The notes beneath the pieces are model-generated. The model made no database searches and had not been told where the DNA came from. It saw nothing but the letters and a program-made list of their open reading frames with translations. Source: Pseudomonadota bacterium (GTDB lineage: Bacteria > Pseudomonadota > Alphaproteobacteria > Rhizobiales > Devosiaceae). Taken from it: 64,000 nucleotides of DNA. This document shows positions 59,618 through 64,000 of the stretch, one piece after another. A program made the position numbers and the translations under genes. Numbering within the stretch: the first letter of the stretch is position 1; every line of letters begins with the position of its first letter. The stretch lies in contig JAEWGT010000001.1 in assembly GCA_023388175.1 (NCBI GenBank), positions 12,021 to 76,020 of the forward strand. Reading direction: 5' to 3'.

Positions 59618-62128
59618 TCAGAATTCGTTCCAGTCCGCGTCCACCGCCGCATTGCCCTTGCTGAGATAGGACCTGGCGGCCTTGGTCAGTTTGGTCTGTA
59701 GCCCCCGCGCCCCATCGGCGATGGCCTTGACGGGGTGAGCGGGGCCGGATGCCGGTTTTGCCGCCGCGCCGCGCCGTCCCTCCAGCGCGAAAATATCGAC
59801 GATCCGGTCGAGCTGGCTTGCCTGTGCTTCGGTCTGCTCGATGGAGGCATTCATCTCCTCGACCAGCGCCGCATTATGCTGGGTCATCTCGTCCATGGTG
59901 CGCACGGCCGTATTGACCTCCTCGATGGACGAGGCCTGCTCGCGGCTCTCGCGCGCAATGCCATTCATCAATTCGCTCGATGAACGGGCGGAGGTCAGAA
60001 TTTCCTCCAGCCGCGACGCCGCATCGGCGACAAGGCGCGAGCCACCCTTGACCTCGTTGGCGCTCTGCTCGATCAGCGCCTTGACGTCGCTGGAGGCCTG
60101 CGCGGCCGACTGCGCCAGCCTGCGCACCTCAACCGCAACCACGGCAAAGCCCTTGCCGGCCTCCCCTGCCCGTGCCGCCTCTACCGAAGCATTGAGGGCC
60201 AGGAGATTGGTCTGGAAGGCAATGTCGTCGATCAGCCCGATAATATTGGAAATCTTGGCCGAAGACTGGGTGATCCGCTCCATGGCCTCTGTCGCATTGG
60301 CCATGACCTGTCCGCCTTCTTCGGCGGTATTGGTCACCCCGCTGGCGACAGTGCTGGCTTCCTTGGCACGCTCGGCATTGGCCATGACGGTCGATGCCAG
60401 CTGCTCCATCGCCGCCGACGTTTCCTCGATGGTTGCGGCCTGCTTGGTGGTGCGTTCCGACAGGTCATTGGCGCCGGACAGGATTTCGCCCGTTGCCGTC
60501 TTGAGCGTGCGCGAGGTGTCGCGCAATTGCCCCACAATATCCGTCAGCTTTTCCGCCACTGCATTCGTGTCGGTCTTGAGGCGGGCAAAGGCGCCCTGGT
60601 AGTCGCCCTGCATACGATGGGTAAGGTCGGTATTGGCGAGCGAAGACAGCACCGAACCGGTTTCCGAAAGACCACGGTCCACCGTTTCCACCAGCCCGTT
60701 GATCGAACGCGCGAGCGCATTGAGTTCGTCATCGGGGAATTCGGCAGTGACACGCTGGGAGAAGTCCCCGGCAATGGCCGCATCCACCACCTGTCCGAAG
60801 GCGCGTTGCAGATCCTGCATCATGGCGGCCCGCTCGGCCTGGCTGGCAATGATCCGCGCCGCCTCTGCCTCTGTCATTTCATTGACCTTGAGCGCGTTCT
60901 CGCGGAACACTTCCACCGTGCGCGCCATGGCGCCGATCTCGTCTTCGCGCGCGCCGCCCTCGACCGTGACCGACAGATCGCCATTGGCCAGCGCTTCCAT
61001 GCTGCCGGTGAGCCGGGTGATCGGCTGGCTGATCGAACGGGCAAACAGCATGCCAAGCACCGCCGCTATCGCCAGAAGCCCGCCACCAATGGCCAGTGTC
61101 ATATTGCGCATCTGCACGACCGCAGCAAAGGCTTCCTCTTCCGGCTGCACCGCCGCCACCGCCCAGGTAACATCGCCGATGCTGACCGGCTCGGCCCGCA
61201 CCACCATGGGCGCATTGCGGTAATCGGTGCTGAGGCCCTCGCTCGCAATGCCGGCAAAGGCATTGGCAATCGCGTCGCTTGTCAGCGCTGTCACCAGAAC
61301 GTCGCCATCCTCGGTGCGCGGCGAGTCCGTACGCAGCAGTCCATCCTGGCCCACCACCACGACTTCGCCGCTCCGCCCCAGACCCGAGAGACCCGAAACC
61401 CGGCTGCTGACGGCGTCGGGAGAAATGGACAGGACCATGACGCCGGTATTTTCCGCCTTGTCATAGACGGGCATGGCCATAAAGCTCTGCGCCGTCCCGG
61501 CCGGAGCATACTGGGAAAAATCCACAAAGGCGGCATCGCCGTCGGCAAGGTCCTTGGCAGCGGCGAAAGCCCGCCCCAGCCCGGATGTCTCATTGGCGAC
61601 ATTGCTGGCGAAGTCGATATTCTTGGCGACAGAATAGACCACGTCCCCTGCCGCACTGATGAGCAACACGTCCGAATAGGCGCGTTCGGTCATCAGGGTG
61701 CGGAAGCCGGGGTGAAATCTCTTGTGCGGCGCGTCATAGGTCGCGCCCTTGATATTGCTGTCCACCGATGCGCGGTCAGCGGGATTGGGGCTTTCGGTGA
61801 CATAGGCGGTCTGCAATTGCGCGCTCGCGCCATCGCCCAGTCCCATGCGCAATTCATCCAGCGACCGGGTCAGGTTCTTCATCGCCGTCACCGTATCGGC
61901 ACGCTGCACGAAAAGCCTGAGGTCGACCTCGGCGCTGCCATAATAGTCACTGACCAGCGCGGCTGCCGTGTTGAGCGACGCCTGCATGGATTGCTCACGC
62001 TGCTCCTGCACGGTCCCCAGCCCGATCATATAGCTGGCAATGCCGACACCGGCGCTGACCAACAGGGCGGATCCTACCAGCGCCAGCGGCAATTTCTGGG
62101 CGACTTTCAGACGTGGCAACAATTTCAT
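59618..62128 (-). CDS. Membrane chemoreceptor with double-Cache-type sensor
   Basis: The largest receptor here, 836 residues. Membrane segment 1 (about 12-34), a long periplasmic region of about 300 residues that fits a double-Cache domain (VFMTERAYSDVLLIS-like, AAAKDLADGDAAFVDFSQYA, FMAMPVYDKAENTGVMVLSI, VVVGQDGLLRTDSPRTEDGD), segment 2 (about 343-366), HAMP and signalling domain. It ends in DADWNEF. Double-Cache receptors commonly bind amino acids, amines or organic acids. I prefer ATG 62128; a TTG at 62134 lies closer to the GGGAGA site. It follows cheY in transcription order. Confidence 0.93.
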   Translation of the reverse strand: MKLLPRLKVAQKLPLALVGSALLVSAGVGIASYMIGLGTVQEQREQSMQASLNTAAALVSDYYGSAEVDLRLFVQRADTVTAMKNLTRSLDELRMGLGDGASAQLQTAYVTESPNPADRASVDSNIKGATYDAPHKRFHPGFRTLMTERAYSDVLLISAAGDVVYSVAKNIDFASNVANETSGLGRAFAAAKDLADGDAAFVDFSQYAPAGTAQSFMAMPVYDKAENTGVMVLSISPDAVSSRVSGLSGLGRSGEVVVVGQDGLLRTDSPRTEDGDVLVTALTSDAIANAFAGIASEGLSTDYRNAPMVVRAEPVSIGDVTWAVAAVQPEEEAFAAVVQMRNMTLAIGGGLLAIAAVLGMLFARSISQPITRLTGSMEALANGDLSVTVEGGAREDEIGAMARTVEVFRENALKVNEMTEAEAARIIASQAERAAMMQDLQRAFGQVVDAAIAGDFSQRVTAEFPDDELNALARSINGLVETVDRGLSETGSVLSSLANTDLTHRMQGDYQGAFARLKTDTNAVAEKLTDIVGQLRDTSRTLKTATGEILSGANDLSERTTKQAATIEETSAAMEQLASTVMANAERAKEASTVASGVTNTAEEGGQVMANATEAMERITQSSAKISNIIGLIDDIAFQTNLLALNASVEAARAGEAGKGFAVVAVEVRRLAQSAAQASSDVKALIEQSANEVKGGSRLVADAASRLEEILTSARSSSELMNGIARESREQASSIEEVNTAVRTMDEMTQHNAALVEEMNASIEQTEAQASQLDRIVDIFALEGRRGAAAKPASGPAHPVKAIADGARGLQTKLTKAARSYLSKGNAAVDADWNEF

Positions 62129-62289
62129 GGACAATGATTCTCCCCAGCGACGACCCCGTCATCGCGCAATATGGCGCAAGACGATTCCTCCGATCGACTG
62201 GTGGAAAACGATACAGTGTCGAGATTAATCACTTGTTACGGATAATTCCCGATGCCCCAGTTCCGATCAGAACCTGCAGCCGACAAGCA

Positions 62290-62317
62290 AACGCCCCCAC
62301 CGTTTGGCAGGGGCGTT
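62290..62317 (-). terminator. Hairpin after cheY
   Basis: An 8-bp stem AACGCCCC (62290-62297) with GGGGCGTT (62310-62317) and a 12-nt loop, 26 bp after the cheY stop. The T-run on the minus strand is short (TTTGCTTG). Confidence 0.6.
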
Positions 62318-62342
62318 GCAAGAACGTTACGGTGCTCGGATG

Positions 62343-62732
62343 TCAGGTCAGCGCGCCGATGACCGCCTCGATACGCTTCTTCATGGTCATCGCATCGAAC
62401 GGTTTGATGATGTAATTATTGACCCCGAAGGAAATGGCTTCCTTGACCTGTTCCTTGTCCGAACGGCCGGTTGCCATGATGAAGGGCATGGCCTGGGTGC
62501 GGGGGTGCTTGCGGATCACCTTGAGCAGGGTGAGCCCGTCGATATCGTCCATGTTCCAGTCGGAAATGATCAGATCGACATTGGATTTTTCGAGCTTGCC
62601 CAGCGCGTCGCGCCCGGATTTCGCCTCGATAATGTCCTTGAATCCCAATTGGGTCAGAATGTATTTGGCGATACCGCGCATCGACTGCTGGTCGTCAACG
62701 ATCAGGACGCTGACAGCGCTTGCTTTTGGCAT
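62343..62732 (-). CDS. cheY: Chemotaxis response regulator CheY
   Basis: A 129-residue single-domain response regulator. Phosphorylation site Asp58 (ISDWNMDD), acidic pocket Asp13-Asp14, Thr88 (MATG) and Lys110 (IIKPFD) are all present. The sequence is of the flagellar CheY type with WNMDDIDGLTLLKVIR. Phospho-CheY binds the motor switch FliM. It is on the same strand as cheB, with a 113-bp gap, and is followed by a hairpin before the first receptor gene. Confidence 0.95.
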   Translation of the reverse strand: MPKASAVSVLIVDDQQSMRGIAKYILTQLGFKDIIEAKSGRDALGKLEKSNVDLIISDWNMDDIDGLTLLKVIRKHPRTQAMPFIMATGRSDKEQVKEAISFGVNNYIIKPFDAMTMKKRIEAVIGALT

Positions 62733-62845
62733 GGTTGTTCTTACCTCTACGCGCCAGGGGCGTTTCTGCCCCGTACTTGGTTCAAATTCTATGGGCCAAG
62801 CGTTACAAATCTCTCAATCCGGACCCGAGCATTTGTGCCTCGGGC

Positions 62846-63895
62846 TCAGGCGGCCGATTTCAGCTTCACCAGCGCATTGGCCAATTTCGCTGCAATCTGC
62901 TCCAGGGGCGCCTGCTCGACCACCGCACCTTCCTCGAAAGCCACGCGCGGCATGCCATAGACCAGGGCCGAAGCCTGGCTCTGTCCCACCGTATAGGCAC
63001 CCGCCTCGCGCATGAGCTTCAGCCCCCGCGCGCCGTCGCGCCCCATGCCGGTCAGGATCGCACCCACCGCCATCGGCCCGACAATCTTGGCCACCGATTC
63101 AAACAGCACATCGACGCTGGGGCGATGTCCGCTTTCCAGCCCCTCCTGCCCCAGCCGGCATTTGAGCTGGCCGGATGAGCGCTCGACGCGCAGATGATGA
63201 TCCCCCCGCGCCACATAGGCATGGCCCGCCAGCAGGGGCTGCCGGTCTTCGGCCTCCGTCACCTTGAGCGCGCACAGCTCGTCCAGCCGCGCCGCGAACC
63301 GCCCGGTAAACCCGGCTGGCATATGCTGGGCTATGACCACTGGCGGGCAATCGGCGGGCAATTGCGACAGTACCGCCCTGATGGCCTCGACACCGCCGGT
63401 CGACGCGCCAATGGCGATCAGCGCCCCCGCTGGCGCGGCCGCCGTGCGTATGGCGCCCTTGGGTGCTTCGGCCCGGCTGGCCGAACGCCCGCGCACGTCC
63501 GATTTGGCGGCGGCACGGATCTTGTCGCGCAGGCCGACGCCGAACGCATCCAGCCCCCCGGCAAATTCGGCGCTTGGCTTGGCCACGAAATCCACCGCAC
63601 CCAGTTCGAGCGCCAATAGCGTTTCGCTGGCACCCTTCTTGGTGAGGGTCGAAACCATCACCACAGGGGTCGGCCGCAGCCGCATCAGTTTTTCGAGAAA
63701 GGCCAGCCCGTTCATATTGGGCATTTCGATGTCGAGCGTCACCACGTCCGGATCGAGCTGCTTGATCTTCTCGCGCGCATCGATCGGGTCGGTGGCCGTG
63801 CCCACCACGTCGATATCCCCGTCCCGCGTCAGCATGCGGGCCAGCACTTCGCGGATAAGCGCCGAATCGTCGACGACAAGAACCTTGATGCTCAT
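62846..63895 (-). CDS. cheB: Chemotaxis protein-glutamate methylesterase/glutaminase CheB
   Basis: CheB removes methyl groups from receptor glutamates and deamidates glutamines during adaptation. The 349-residue protein has a receiver domain (phosphorylated Asp55 in VTLDIEMPNMNG) and a C-terminal esterase domain with the triad Ser165 (IGASTGG), His191 (AQHMPAGF) and Asp287 (GMGRDGARG). Its start overlaps the cheR stop in ATGA, so methylase and esterase are made together. Confidence 0.97.
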   Translation of the reverse strand: MSIKVLVVDDSALIREVLARMLTRDGDIDVVGTATDPIDAREKIKQLDPDVVTLDIEMPNMNGLAFLEKLMRLRPTPVVMVSTLTKKGASETLLALELGAVDFVAKPSAEFAGGLDAFGVGLRDKIRAAAKSDVRGRSASRAEAPKGAIRTAAAPAGALIAIGASTGGVEAIRAVLSQLPADCPPVVIAQHMPAGFTGRFAARLDELCALKVTEAEDRQPLLAGHAYVARGDHHLRVERSSGQLKCRLGQEGLESGHRPSVDVLFESVAKIVGPMAVGAILTGMGRDGARGLKLMREAGAYTVGQSQASALVYGMPRVAFEEGAVVEQAPLEQIAAKLANALVKLKSAA

Positions 63896-64000
63896 GCTGC
63901 TTCTCGCTTGGCGCCCTGACGGGACTGGTAAATGGTCTTGCCCACGAGGCGGAACCCCTCGCCCCCCGAGCCCAGATTCTCGGAATGGCCGATATAGAGG
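63892..64000 (-). CDS. cheR: Chemotaxis protein methyltransferase CheR, C-terminal end only
   Basis: Only the last 35 or so codons are in the window; the 5' part lies beyond the right edge. The visible sequence LYIGHSENLGSG followed by FRLVGKTIYQ is the conserved C-terminus of CheR, which methylates receptor glutamates with S-adenosylmethionine. The TGA overlaps the cheB ATG. Confidence 0.9.
   Translation of the reverse strand, partial: LYIGHSENLGSGGEGFRLVGKTIYQSRQGAKREAA

Noticed and set aside
1..64000. CRISPR arrays, rRNA or tRNA genes, insertion sequences, prophage
   Set aside because: No regularly spaced direct repeats, structural RNA signatures, transposases or phage structural genes were seen on either strand.

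Overview
The window reads as a contiguous, gene-dense stretch of core chromosome from an alphaproteobacterium of the order Hyphomicrobiales (Rhizobiales), most like Devosia or a relative. This rests on gene content and order (ptsP-lysC next to ubiG; comF-grxC-nitrilase-DUF1178; Suv3-like helicase-S4 protein-fdxA-carD; cobS-cobT beside dnaJ-like and bolA; aroK-aroB-corC beside xerD-accA; a parvulin gene divergent from secA; argJ-GNAT-mutT), on high G+C, and on intergenic palindromes typical of the order. The genus is an inference. I found no rRNA, tRNA, CRISPR array, insertion sequence or prophage.

Layout. 1-8.1 kb: nitrogen-PTS enzyme I (cut by the left edge), aspartate kinase, an unknown secreted protein, ubiG, a PRC-barrel-like protein, a PagL-like outer-membrane protein, ilvD and an acetyltransferase. 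8.2-11.2 kb: a MacAB-like export operon. 11.2-16 kb: a redox and housekeeping operon facing a methyltransferase-kinase pair. 16-24.6 kb: carD, ferredoxin, S4 protein, Suv3-like helicase, DUF3108 protein, rpmB and a YhhQ transporter. 24.7-29.8 kb: cobaltochelatase CobS/CobT, a J-domain protein and BolA. 29.8-35.2 kb: CorC-like protein, aroB, aroK, xerD and accA. 35.3-41.2 kb: L,D-transpeptidase-fold lipoprotein, a membrane protein, parvulin and secA. 41.2-44.3 kb: a TetR-DUF2798-BCCT unit set between secA and argJ. 44.3-50.8 kb: argJ-GNAT-mutT, an orphan Flp pilin, M48 protease, nuclease, DUF72 protein and dsbB.

50.8-64 kb is a chemotaxis locus on the minus strand. In transcription order it is cheR (cut by the right edge), cheB, cheY and then five chemoreceptor genes in a row. 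The receptors differ in their sensor ends (double Cache, two related single-Cache types, a four-helix-type sensor, and a soluble tandem-PAS receptor). All five share a nearly identical signalling domain and end in D-W-[S/D/N]-E-F, a likely tether for CheR/CheB. Four of the five are followed by a hairpin, so they look like separately transcribed units.

The least-explained signals are non-coding: a twin operator overlapping the promoter between tetR and the DUF2798 gene, a 20-bp perfect palindrome before ilvD, a large composite palindrome in the lysC leader, mutually exclusive hairpins at 8.1 kb, and two convergent gene pairs whose stop codons interlock in CTAG. I did not see a clearly new multi-gene system; the receptor array and the tetR unit are the best places to look.
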